Positions 50,154-57,846 of a stretch of DNA of 64,000 nt are shown piece after piece. Numbering within the stretch: the stretch's first letter is position 1; the number at the start of each line of letters is the position of its first letter. The notes beneath the pieces were generated by a model. The model was given only the letters and a program-made list of their open reading frames with translations, ran no database searches and had not been told where the DNA came from. A program made the position numbers and the translations under genes. This DNA is from Microbacterium pygmaeum (GTDB taxonomy: Bacteria > Actinomycetota > Actinomycetes > Actinomycetales > Microbacteriaceae): assembly GCF_900100885.1 (NCBI RefSeq), contig NZ_LT629692.1, positions 3,534,001-3,598,000 of the forward strand. The letters run 5' to 3'.

Positions 50154-52781
50154 ATGGACGCTCACCCGGCGTCGATCCGCACTCCCGACCAGCGCATCCG
50201 GGTCTTCCTCAGCTCCACACTCCGAGAACTCGAGCCCGAGCGCGACGTCGCCCGTGCCGCGATCGAGTCGCTTCACCTCGCACCGGTCATGTTCGAGCTC
50301 GGCGCGCGCCCGCATCCGCCGCGCTCGCTCTACCGGTCCTACCTCGCGCAGAGCGACATCTTCGTCGCCGTCTACTGGCAGAGCTACGGGTGGGTCGCCC
50401 CCGATGAGGAGATCTCCGGGCTCGAGGACGAGTACCGGCTGTCGGGCGGGATGCCGCATCTGATCTACATCAAAGAGCCGGCGCCCGACCGCGAGGCGCG
50501 CCTGTCGGCCCTCCTCGACCGGGTGCGCTCCGATGACACGAGCTCGTACCGCGGCTTCGAGACACCGGCCGAGCTCAAGGAGCTGCTCGTCGCCGACCTC
50601 GCGACGCTCCTCGCCGATCGCTTCGATGCGTCACGTCCGCAGGCGGAAACGACGAAGAGACCGGATGCCGCGGCCACCGTCCCCGCGCCGTACAACCCGC
50701 TCGTCGGCCGGCAGGAGGAGAAGACCCGGCTGCTCGAGCTCCTCGGCGCGCCCGGGGTGCGGATCGTGACGATCGTCGGCCCGGGCGGCATCGGCAAGTC
50801 GCGGCTGGCGATCGAGGTCGGCAGTGCGGTCGCCGCCACCGGGCGCGAGGTCGCGTTCGTGCCCCTGGAATCGCTGTCGGAGCCGCAGCAGGTGGTGAGC
50901 GCGATCGCGCGCGCGGTCGGCGTGCGCGACTCCGGCGGCGAGCGCCTCGGCGACAAGCTGATCGCGGCGCTGATCGACCGCGACCTGCTCCTCGTCGTAG
51001 ACAACATGGAGCACCTGCTCGACGCGACCGGCGACCTCGTCGACCTCGTCTCCACGCTGCCCCGCCTCCAGGTGCTCGTGACCAGCCGTTCGCCGCTGCG
51101 CGTCCGCGCTGAGCGCACCTTCGAACTCGGGCCGCTCGCGGTTCCGAGCGCCGACCGCGCCGACGACGCCGATGCCGCTACCGGTCCCAACGCGACACCG
51201 TCCGACGGCTCCGCGCCGACCGCCCCCGAGGGACGCGTCTGGCCAGCCGTCGCGCTCTTCGTGCAGTTCGCCACCGGCATCAGTCCCGGGTTCCGCCTCA
51301 CGCCCGAGAACACGCCCGCCGTCGAGGCGATCGTGCGGGCTGTCGACGGCGTCCCGCTCGCGATCGAGCTGGCCGCGGCCCGGGTGCGCACCATGTCGCC
51401 CGAGATGATCCTGGCGCGCCTGGATTCCGCCTTCACGCTCCTCGTCGGCGGTTCTCGCGACCTGCCCCCGCGCCAGCAGGCGCTGCGCAGCACGATCGAC
51501 TGGAGCGTGCGGCTCCTCGAGCCCGCCGCCTCGACCGCGTTCGACGCGCTGTCCGTGTTCACCGGACCCTTCAGCCTCGAGGCGGCCATGGACGTGATCG
51601 TCGGCGTCGACGACATCGACGCGGTCGAGGCGCTGCTGGATGCGAGCCTGCTCTGGCAGCGCGACCGCGACGGACTCCGGGTCTTCGGCATGCTGTCGCT
51701 CATGCGCGCCTTCGCGCGCGAGCGGATCGGCGACGAGGCGCGCGCAGCGGCGACCGAGGCCTGGGTCGCCCATTACATGCAGCTGGCGCGCGAGGCGACC
51801 GCAGGTCTGCGAAGCGCTCACCAGCTCGAATGGATGCGGCGGCTCGACGCCGAAGCGGAGAACCTGACCGGCGTCGTGCGCCACCTCCTGAACGCGCGCC
51901 GGCTGGACGAAGTCGCAGAGTTCCTCTGGTCGCTGTACCTGTACGTCTGGATCAGCGGTCTGCTCGGACTCGTCCGCACCTGGATGACCGAGCTGCTCGA
52001 GATCGCCACCCGCGACGACATCGCCCTTCCGCCGCGCACCGAGGCCATCGCACTGTACTTCACGCGCGCGAACACGTTCTGGCGCGAGCGCGAGGTCGAT
52101 GTGATCCCGGGCCTGCGCACGAGTGCCGAGCGTTTCCGCGAAGTCGGAGATCCGGCCGGCGCCGCCCTCGCCGGGGTGTCGCTCGCCCTGGCCTACCTGG
52201 CCGCGCCGTCCGGGCCCGACATGGGCGCGGCGCGCAGCGTGCTCGAGGAGAGCCTGGCCGGCTTCGGCGCAGCGCACGACTCTTGGGGTGAGGCGATGAC
52301 GCTCGTCACGCAGGGCCGCATCGACATCGCCGGAGGCGATGTCGCCGGCGCCGCGGAGCGGTTCGCCCGCAGCCTCGATCTCGCAACTGCGAACGGCGAG
52401 CTGCTCGGGATCGCGATCGCGCAGCATCACCGCGGGTGGCCGCGCTTCTTCGGCGGCGACATCGCCGGCGCCGAGGCCGACTTCGCCGAATCCCTCGACA
52501 TGTCCATCGCCCTCCGCCATGACGAAGGGGTCGTGTACGGACTCGAGGGGCTGACCGCGATCCACGCGGCACGAGGGGATGCCGACGGTGTCGGACTCCT
52601 GATCGGAGCCGCGCAGCGCCTTCGACGTCGCACCGGCACGGTCAACCCCGCCGGCTTCGAGCTGTATGCGCCCGCGGTGGCGGCGCTGCGGGAGAGTGGC
52701 GCGACCAACGCCATCGACGCGGCGATCGCCGTCGGTGCGGGACTCACCTACGCAGAAGTCCTCGCCCGTGTCGCGGCCTGA
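50154..52781 (+). CDS. DUF4062-STAND ATPase
   Basis: This is an 875-residue cytoplasmic protein. An N-terminal DUF4062 domain (about 10-100; RVFLSSTLRELEPERDVA, QSDIFVAVYWQSYGW) is followed by an NB-ARC/STAND ATPase. Walker A is VGPGGIGKSRL near 208-218, Walker B LLLVVDNMEH near 278 and sensor VTSRSPLRV near 309. A winged-helix region follows, then a long TPR-like C-terminus (from about 560). No LuxR or BTAD DNA-binding domain is present. STAND proteins are ligand-triggered switches in regulation, cell death and phage defence; the role here is unknown. I prefer the ATG at 50154; a GTG at 50118 is in frame. It is the head of a run of overlapping genes to 55798. Confidence 0.83.
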   Translation: MDAHPASIRTPDQRIRVFLSSTLRELEPERDVARAAIESLHLAPVMFELGARPHPPRSLYRSYLAQSDIFVAVYWQSYGWVAPDEEISGLEDEYRLSGGMPHLIYIKEPAPDREARLSALLDRVRSDDTSSYRGFETPAELKELLVADLATLLADRFDASRPQAETTKRPDAAATVPAPYNPLVGRQEEKTRLLELLGAPGVRIVTIVGPGGIGKSRLAIEVGSAVAATGREVAFVPLESLSEPQQVVSAIARAVGVRDSGGERLGDKLIAALIDRDLLLVVDNMEHLLDATGDLVDLVSTLPRLQVLVTSRSPLRVRAERTFELGPLAVPSADRADDADAATGPNATPSDGSAPTAPEGRVWPAVALFVQFATGISPGFRLTPENTPAVEAIVRAVDGVPLAIELAAARVRTMSPEMILARLDSAFTLLVGGSRDLPPRQQALRSTIDWSVRLLEPAASTAFDALSVFTGPFSLEAAMDVIVGVDDIDAVEALLDASLLWQRDRDGLRVFGMLSLMRAFARERIGDEARAAATEAWVAHYMQLAREATAGLRSAHQLEWMRRLDAEAENLTGVVRHLLNARRLDEVAEFLWSLYLYVWISGLLGLVRTWMTELLEIATRDDIALPPRTEAIALYFTRANTFWREREVDVIPGLRTSAERFREVGDPAGAALAGVSLALAYLAAPSGPDMGAARSVLEESLAGFGAAHDSWGEAMTLVTQGRIDIAGGDVAGAAERFARSLDLATANGELLGIAIAQHHRGWPRFFGGDIAGAEADFAESLDMSIALRHDEGVVYGLEGLTAIHAARGDADGVGLLIGAAQRLRRRTGTVNPAGFELYAPAVAALRESGATNAIDAAIAVGAGLTYAEVLARVAA

Positions 52782-53859
52782 CGCCGCCGGCGGCGCCAGC
52801 GGGCGCGACGCCGGACAGAGCAACGCCCGCGGGCGCGACGCCGGACAGAGCAACGCCGGCGGGCGCGACGCCGATCAGAGCAACGCCGGCGGGCGCGGCG
52901 CGGGCCAGAGCAACGCCGGCGGGCGCGCCGCCGGCCAGAGCAACGCCCGCGGGCGCGACGCCGGCGAGCGCGGCACCGACAAACGCAACGGTGCCCCCGC
53001 GCGCGCGGCATCCGATCGCCTCTCCCCCGCCACGCGCGTCGTCGCCGCGGTGATCCTGCCGTTCCTGCTGATCGCCGCGGTGCTGCTCTATGGCTTCCCG
53101 ACGCGTACCGGCGAGCTGTTCGCGTGGCCTATCGACCCGCCGCTGACCGCCTACATGCTCGCCTCGGCATACGTCGGCGGCATCTGGTTCTTCATCCGCG
53201 TCGTAGGCCCGACCAGGTGGCATCGCGTGGCTCCGGGCTTTCCTGCGGTGGTCGTCTTCGCCGGCGCGCTGCTCGTCGCAACGCTGCTGCACCTGGACAA
53301 GTTCTCGCAGAACCTGTCGTTCGCCGCGTGGATGACGCTCTACGCGACGACGCCCTTCGTGGTCGCCGCGCTGTGGTGGGCGCAGCGGAGGCAGGATGAT
53401 GGGCGGCCCGAGGCATCCGATCTCCTCCTGCCCACGCCCGTGCGCACTGCGATGCTCGCGGTCGGCGCCGCCTCGCTGATCACCGGCGCAGTCATGTTCG
53501 TCGCGCCGCAGCTGGTGATCCCGGTGTGGGCGTGGACGCTGACGCCGCTGACCGCACAGGTGATGGGCGCAGTCCTGTCCCTGCCGGGAGTCGTGGCGTT
53601 CGGGATGCTGCGCGATGCGCGCTGGAGCTCGTTCCGGATCCTCTTCCAGGCGCAGCTGGTCAGTCTCGTCGCGATCGTCGCGTCGCTGATCGCCGGTCGC
53701 GAGGCGCTGCTGTGGGATCGCATCCTGACCCCGGCGTTCTTGGCGCTGATCGCCATCGCGTTCCTGGCCTACGCGGCGGTGCTCCTGACCATGGAGTCGC
53801 GAAGCCGCTCACACGAAAAGGACCCGCAACGCAGGATGAGCGGCAGAATGCAGGAATGA
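52768..53859 (+). CDS. Multi-pass membrane protein with 10-residue repeats at the N-terminus
   Basis: This is a 363-residue protein. Residues about 12-66 are five and a half copies of a 10-residue repeat (GRDAGQSNAG type), followed by a membrane domain of about eight TM helices (from residue 90). I recognise no family. The GTG start overlaps the STAND gene by 14 bp and the stop overlaps the DUF5819 gene by 4 bp, so all are probably one transcript. Confidence 0.7.
   Translation: MSRPDAAGGASGRDAGQSNARGRDAGQSNAGGRDADQSNAGGRGAGQSNAGGRAAGQSNARGRDAGERGTDKRNGAPARAASDRLSPATRVVAAVILPFLLIAAVLLYGFPTRTGELFAWPIDPPLTAYMLASAYVGGIWFFIRVVGPTRWHRVAPGFPAVVVFAGALLVATLLHLDKFSQNLSFAAWMTLYATTPFVVAALWWAQRRQDDGRPEASDLLLPTPVRTAMLAVGAASLITGAVMFVAPQLVIPVWAWTLTPLTAQVMGAVLSLPGVVAFGMLRDARWSSFRILFQAQLVSLVAIVASLIAGREALLWDRILTPAFLALIAIAFLAYAAVLLTMESRSRSHEKDPQRRMSGRMQE
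52801..52950 (+). repeat. Five exact-length 30-bp tandem units in coding sequence
   Basis: Units start at 52801, 52831, 52861, 52891 and 52921, each GGGCGCG-N-CGCCGG-N-CAGAGCAACGC-like, with a partial sixth. They keep the reading frame and encode a hydrophilic 10-residue repeat. Confidence 0.92.
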
Positions 53860-54617
53860 CGCAACGAACGCGTGGCCGCACCGTCGCGACCACTGTGGCG
53901 CTGGCGTCCATCACGGCGTACGTGCTCGTCACCCTCCTGATCGTTCTGCCGCCCAACCCGGTGGCGTCGGCGCTCTCGCCGGTCACGAGAGCCGCCAGCC
54001 CCTTCTTCTCCCAGAAGTGGGACATCTTCGCACCCGACATCGCGAAGACCAATCCGCAGCTGCGGGTGCAGGCGCAATGGCGCGACGAGTCCGGTGCGCT
54101 CGTGAAGAGTGCATGGGTCAACGCCACCGCCGTCGAGTTCCGATCCGTCGTCGGCAGCCCCGTGCCATCGCGCATCCAGAAGCTCTCATGGAACGCGCTC
54201 GGCGCCTATCTGGAGCGATTCCGCAAGCTGGAGGAGGATCAGCAGGCGGTCGTGCGCGATACGTTCATCGAGCGCACGGACGACGGCTTCCGGGCGAAGC
54301 CCTCCGAGGATCTGGTGTTGGACCTCGCCTTCATCGGCGACAGCCGAGCCGACGTCATCAATCTGCTGCGTTACGACTACATGCTGAAGGAGTACGCGAC
54401 CTACTTCGCGACCGCGACCTTCGGGAAGGATGTGGAGCGGGTGCGCTGGGAGATCGTGCGCGAGCGTCCCAACGATTTCGACCGCCGCTTCGACAGCACC
54501 GCGCAGTACGATCCGACCATCCTCCGGTTCGGTTGGCGCCAGGCCGACGACGTCATCCGGCCTGACGTGCTGGCCACCTTCGATGACGTGGTCGCCCGGT
54601 ACGGGGGCGAGCAGTGA
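53856..54617 (+). CDS. DUF5819-like protein (SdpA-like)
   Basis: This is a 253-residue protein with one N-terminal TM helix (about 11-31; TVALASITAYVLVTLLIVLPP) and an extracytoplasmic domain starting FFSQKWDIFAPDIAKTNP. This pattern matches DUF5819 proteins, which are found next to HTTM proteins and resemble SdpA of the SdpC toxin-maturation system. The ATG overlaps the previous stop, and its stop overlaps the HTTM gene start (GTGA). Confidence 0.72.
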   Translation: MTQRTRGRTVATTVALASITAYVLVTLLIVLPPNPVASALSPVTRAASPFFSQKWDIFAPDIAKTNPQLRVQAQWRDESGALVKSAWVNATAVEFRSVVGSPVPSRIQKLSWNALGAYLERFRKLEEDQQAVVRDTFIERTDDGFRAKPSEDLVLDLAFIGDSRADVINLLRYDYMLKEYATYFATATFGKDVERVRWEIVRERPNDFDRRFDSTAQYDPTILRFGWRQADDVIRPDVLATFDDVVARYGGEQ

Positions 54618-55798
54618 ACGCGACGCAGCGCGTGCTCAGCGGACGGCCGAACACCCAGCCGAGCACCCAGCCGAAGCTCCCCCTTAGCGCCCGGGTCGTG
54701 GACTGGTTCACCGGCGCCGAGCGGGCGACGTACAGCATGGCGGGGCTTCGGATCCTTTTCGGGATCGCGATCCTGTCCTTCCTCGCCTCCAGCGCTCCTG
54801 ACCGCCACTATCTGTGGGGAGCCGGGTCCCGATGGGTTGACCCGGCGGTCGAGCTGCGCGGGTGGCCGGAATTCCTCAGGTTGGTGTTCCCGAAGGACAA
54901 CGCCGTCGCCTTCGATATCAGCTATGCGGTGATGTCGCTCCTGGCGGTGCTGTTCCTCCTCGGCTTCGCCACGCGCATCGTGACACCGCTGCTCCTGTTG
55001 TTCTGGGTCGCGCTCAGCACCAACAGTGTGTTCCTGGCCAACGGCGGCGACACGGTCATGCGGATCGCGCTCCTGTTCTGCGTTCTGGCGAACCTGTCAC
55101 GGCATTGGTCGCTGGATGAGTGGTGGCGTCGGCGACGAGGCATCCCGTCGATCTATCCGTCTGCGATCGTGCGGCGCATCCCCGTGTGGGTTCGGGCCGC
55201 CGCCCACAACACCGCAGTCGTGCTGTGTGGCTATCAAGTGGTTCTCATCTACGTCAACGCGGGCATCTTCAAGCTCATGGGCAAAGAGTGGCTGGACGGG
55301 AGCGCGCTGTATTACGCATTGAACCTCGATGTGTTCCGGGTGTTCCCCGTGCTGAGCGATCTGGCGTGGAAGGTCACACCCTTCGTGGTGATCGGGTCAT
55401 GGATCTCGATTTGGGCCCAGTTGCTGTTCCCACTCCTGCTCCTGTGGAAGCCGACACGGTACGCGGCGCTGGTTGTGATCATGGGCATGCACATCGGGAT
55501 CGGACTGTTCCTCGGTCTGTGGCCGTTCTCGCTGGCGATGATCGCACTGGATCTGGTCTTCATCCGCGATTCGTCCTGGGAGCGTGCATTCGCGTGGGCT
55601 CGGAGGATGCGGCGGCGAGCACGTCGTCGCCGTCTGGCGCGCAGGCCGCCGTCGGCTCCACCGGTCAGCGCGGCAGCGGCTCACCCTCGAACGCCGGTGG
55701 GACTCGTCGAGGATCGAACGGACGCACCGCCCGCCCCGCTGACGCCCACGCCCGCATCTTCTCCGCCACCTCCGGACGCCGCAGCGGATCAAGGGTGA
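54614..55798 (+). CDS. HTTM-domain membrane protein (SdpB-like)
   Basis: This is a 394-residue protein with about eight TM helices (from residue 42) matching the HTTM domain shared by vitamin-K gamma-carboxylase and SdpB. The conserved features are RILFGIAIL, WGAGSRWV, NGGDTVMRIALLFCVLANL and QVVLIYVNAGIFKLMGKEW. A basic then Pro-rich C-terminal tail (about 335-394) lies largely antisense to the flavoprotein gene. The pairing with DUF5819 parallels SdpA-SdpB. No SdpC-like toxin gene is recognised next to it. Confidence 0.78.
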   Translation: MNATQRVLSGRPNTQPSTQPKLPLSARVVDWFTGAERATYSMAGLRILFGIAILSFLASSAPDRHYLWGAGSRWVDPAVELRGWPEFLRLVFPKDNAVAFDISYAVMSLLAVLFLLGFATRIVTPLLLLFWVALSTNSVFLANGGDTVMRIALLFCVLANLSRHWSLDEWWRRRRGIPSIYPSAIVRRIPVWVRAAAHNTAVVLCGYQVVLIYVNAGIFKLMGKEWLDGSALYYALNLDVFRVFPVLSDLAWKVTPFVVIGSWISIWAQLLFPLLLLWKPTRYAALVVIMGMHIGIGLFLGLWPFSLAMIALDLVFIRDSSWERAFAWARRMRRRARRRRLARRPPSAPPVSAAAAHPRTPVGLVEDRTDAPPAPLTPTPASSPPPPDAAADQG

Positions 55799-57038
55799 AG
55801 TAGTGGCCCGCGTATCGAAGAGCGACCGCGATCTGCCAGTCCTCAGTGGCCAGCGCCGTGATCACACCGGTCGCCGGCGCAGGGGGTGGGGTGAAGCCGA
55901 TCGCCGTCGAGCCCGCGAACCGGGCGTCGTTGGTGACGCCGGTCGAGAAGGGGAAATCGATGGTGGGGCGGAAGGACTCCTGGATACGACGGGCGAGCCC
56001 GCGGTCGTCGTCAGCTGACGTGAGGATGTCTCGCATGCGGAGAGCTTCGACAGCCGCCACGGACATCCCCTGCCCGTAGATGGGGTTGAGCGCCAGCACG
56101 GCGTCGCCCACCACGACGAATCCTTCCGGGCGGTCGACCATGTCCTCCCACCGCCGCCGCCGTGTGCCACGGATCTTGAAAGGCTTCGGCGGACCGATGA
56201 ACTCTGCGCTCCGCGCGATCTCGGCGATGATCGGCGAATTCGCACGCGCGAGATGATCGATGTACCCATCGCGATCGGTCGGGGGCGTCGTGCTGTTCTG
56301 GCCGAGCGCAGCGATCTGGTGCAGGCCGTTGTCGCAGGGCAGCAGCACTGCGCCGTACAGGTTCTCGGGCGTCGGCGGGGCCAGCACACCCCTGAGACCT
56401 TCGGGCAGCGCGCCCTCCGGTAGCCGGATCACCACCGTCGAGTAGGTGATGTCGCTGACGAGCTCCTCTTCGGCGGGGGGTTCGTACCCGAGATCGGCGA
56501 CCCAGTCGGCCGCGTGAGATGTGCGTCCCGAGGAGTCGACCACCAGGTCGGCGGTGATGTGATCGTCGCGCGCGTCTTTCAGCGCCAGACCCGTCACCCG
56601 CCGGCGATCCGGCGTGCTGAGCAGGCCGACCGCTCGACCGCGGACGACCTCCACATTCGGGAGCGCCCGCACCTGTTCGCGGATCACGTGCTCGAGGACG
56701 TAGCGACGGATGCCGTAGATCCACGCTTCGCTGGGCCCGCGCGCCGTCCATCCGAGTGCATTCAGGCTTGCCGTGTCGTGCGGGGAGTCGTACCAGAGCC
56801 CACCCGCGCCCGAAAGCGCGGCCGCGATGCCGGGGAGAAGATCCTCCGCGGCGGCCTGCCCGATCGCGAGGATGGAGTGCATCTGCTCGCCCTGCGGGAC
56901 GCCGCGGCGATGTGCTGCGGTGCTCGGCAGCTCATCGCGCTCGACGATCGTGACGCGACCGTATCTCGCAGACAACGCGGCCGCCGCCATCAGCCCGCCG
57001 ATCCCGGCGCCCACCACGAGGGCGTGATCGAATCCCAT
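55665..57038 (-). CDS. FAD-dependent monooxygenase/epoxidase-like oxidoreductase
   Basis: This is a 457-residue flavoprotein. The dinucleotide fold ALVVGAGIGGLMAAAALS is near residues 6-23 and is followed by IVERDELP. The second FAD motif, FVVVGDAVLALNPIYGQGMS, is near 320. VVDSSGRTSHAADW near 168 is the middle motif. The overall layout is that of squalene-epoxidase/LasC-like or class A flavin monooxygenases. The substrate is unknown. It is convergent with the HTTM gene, with a 134-bp overlap. Confidence 0.83.
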   Translation of the reverse strand: MGFDHALVVGAGIGGLMAAAALSARYGRVTIVERDELPSTAAHRRGVPQGEQMHSILAIGQAAAEDLLPGIAAALSGAGGLWYDSPHDTASLNALGWTARGPSEAWIYGIRRYVLEHVIREQVRALPNVEVVRGRAVGLLSTPDRRRVTGLALKDARDDHITADLVVDSSGRTSHAADWVADLGYEPPAEEELVSDITYSTVVIRLPEGALPEGLRGVLAPPTPENLYGAVLLPCDNGLHQIAALGQNSTTPPTDRDGYIDHLARANSPIIAEIARSAEFIGPPKPFKIRGTRRRRWEDMVDRPEGFVVVGDAVLALNPIYGQGMSVAAVEALRMRDILTSADDDRGLARRIQESFRPTIDFPFSTGVTNDARFAGSTAIGFTPPPAPATGVITALATEDWQIAVALRYAGHYFTLDPLRRPEVAEKMRAWASAGRAVRPFDPRRVPPAFEGEPLPR

Positions 57039-57220
57039 GAGCCCGGCCTTCTGGGGACGCCGACGTCTTCGTCCCGTGGCGAGAGCCTATCCTCGACCTC
57101 GCAGCGCCAGGGTCGAAGTCGCTCCACCGCATCGCGTCGTATTCACGGACAGGCACTCGCTGAACAGTCCGTGAACCAGAACGCGCCATCTCCGCGGCGA
57201 GTACGCGCCAGATGGCGACG

Positions 57221-57254
57221 TGTCCACCATTCGGGGGACAGACGGGCGTACGCT
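57221..57254 (+). promoter_or_regulatory. TGTCC-N10-GGACA inverted repeat and -10-like box before miniprotein 1
   Basis: TGTCC (57221-57225) and GGACA (57236-57240) enclose ACCATTCGGG, and TACGCT follows at 57249-57254. The 20-bp motif matches 17 of 20 bases at 17088-17107, upstream of the polysaccharide operon. The start codon of the miniprotein is about 50 bp downstream. Confidence 0.45.
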
Positions 57255-57302
57255 CGCACGAGGTCGATCGTGGGCGATCGGCCAGAACCTGGGGAAACAC
57301 AC

Positions 57303-57452
57303 ATGTCGAATATCATTCGTCGCGCCCGCGCGGCAAGCAGCTGGCTGGTCGAGCAGATCCTGCTCGTCGTCGTTCTCGCATTCGGTGCCACGCTGGCGCT
57401 GCTGCCGGTGCACCACGCGCACGGCGCACGCACCCGCCCGCATCACGCCTGA
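57303..57452 (+). CDS. 49-residue single-TM miniprotein 1
   Basis: This is a small protein with a basic N-terminus (about 1-12, IIRRARAA), a hydrophobic helix (about 14-35; SWLVEQILLVVVLAFG) and a His/Arg-rich tail. It shares the core W-L-hydrophobic-EQ-X2-LLVV-X3-FG with the 44-residue product at 57605-57739. CTGGGGAAACACAC precedes the ATG. Paralogy of two adjacent small frames is the main evidence that both are real. The function is unknown; a membrane peptide, toxin-like peptide or small regulator are all possible. Confidence 0.55.
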   Translation: MSNIIRRARAASSWLVEQILLVVVLAFGATLALLPVHHAHGARTRPHHA

Positions 57453-57515
57453 CCGCTGACACTAAGGCGCTGATGCGCTGACGCGCTCACGCGCCGGGCG
57501 CGCAGTATGGCACAT

Positions 57516-57558
57516 GTTCGAATCGTTATCGAACGGGCAGTCGCGAAACGCGTACACT
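57516..57558 (+). promoter_or_regulatory. Inverted repeat and TACACT box before miniprotein 2
   Basis: GTTCGA (57516-57521) pairs with TCGAAC (57529-57534). TACACT (57553-57558) is a good -10 hexamer 18 bp after the second arm. The design (a dyad overlapping the -35) parallels that before miniprotein 1, but the dyad sequence differs. Confidence 0.4.
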
Positions 57559-57604
57559 GAGGCGCGGCGTGGTTCTGGGACCACACCGAGATCTGGGGAG
57601 ATCG

Positions 57605-57739
57605 ATGTCGATGGCGATAGGTCGTACCGTCCGTACGGCGGGAGGATGGCTGCTCGAGCAGACCATTCTGCTCGTGGTGCTGGTCTTCGGTTTCTTTCTG
57701 TATCACTGGCCGTCGCGGCAGCGCAGGCTCGACCGCTGA
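57605..57739 (+). CDS. 44-residue single-TM miniprotein 2
   Basis: This is a small protein with a basic N-terminus, a hydrophobic helix (about 14-33; GWLLEQTILLVVLVFGFFLY) and a basic tail (SRQRRLDR). It is paralogous to miniprotein 1, with the same WLXEQ-LLVV-FG core. CTGGGGAGATCG precedes the ATG, and the gene has its own TACACT promoter box. Neither miniprotein has a signal-peptidase site, so both should stay in the membrane. Confidence 0.55.
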   Translation: MSMAIGRTVRTAGGWLLEQTILLVVLVFGFFLYHWPSRQRRLDR

Positions 57740-57846
57740 CTCAGCGGGCCGAAGCGCGTCCGCCGAAGCTCAGCAAGGCCGGAGTCCAGTAGGCCGGAGT
57801 CCATCAGGGCCACAGCGCAGCCGACCGAACCTGAGTTGCCCGTTGC

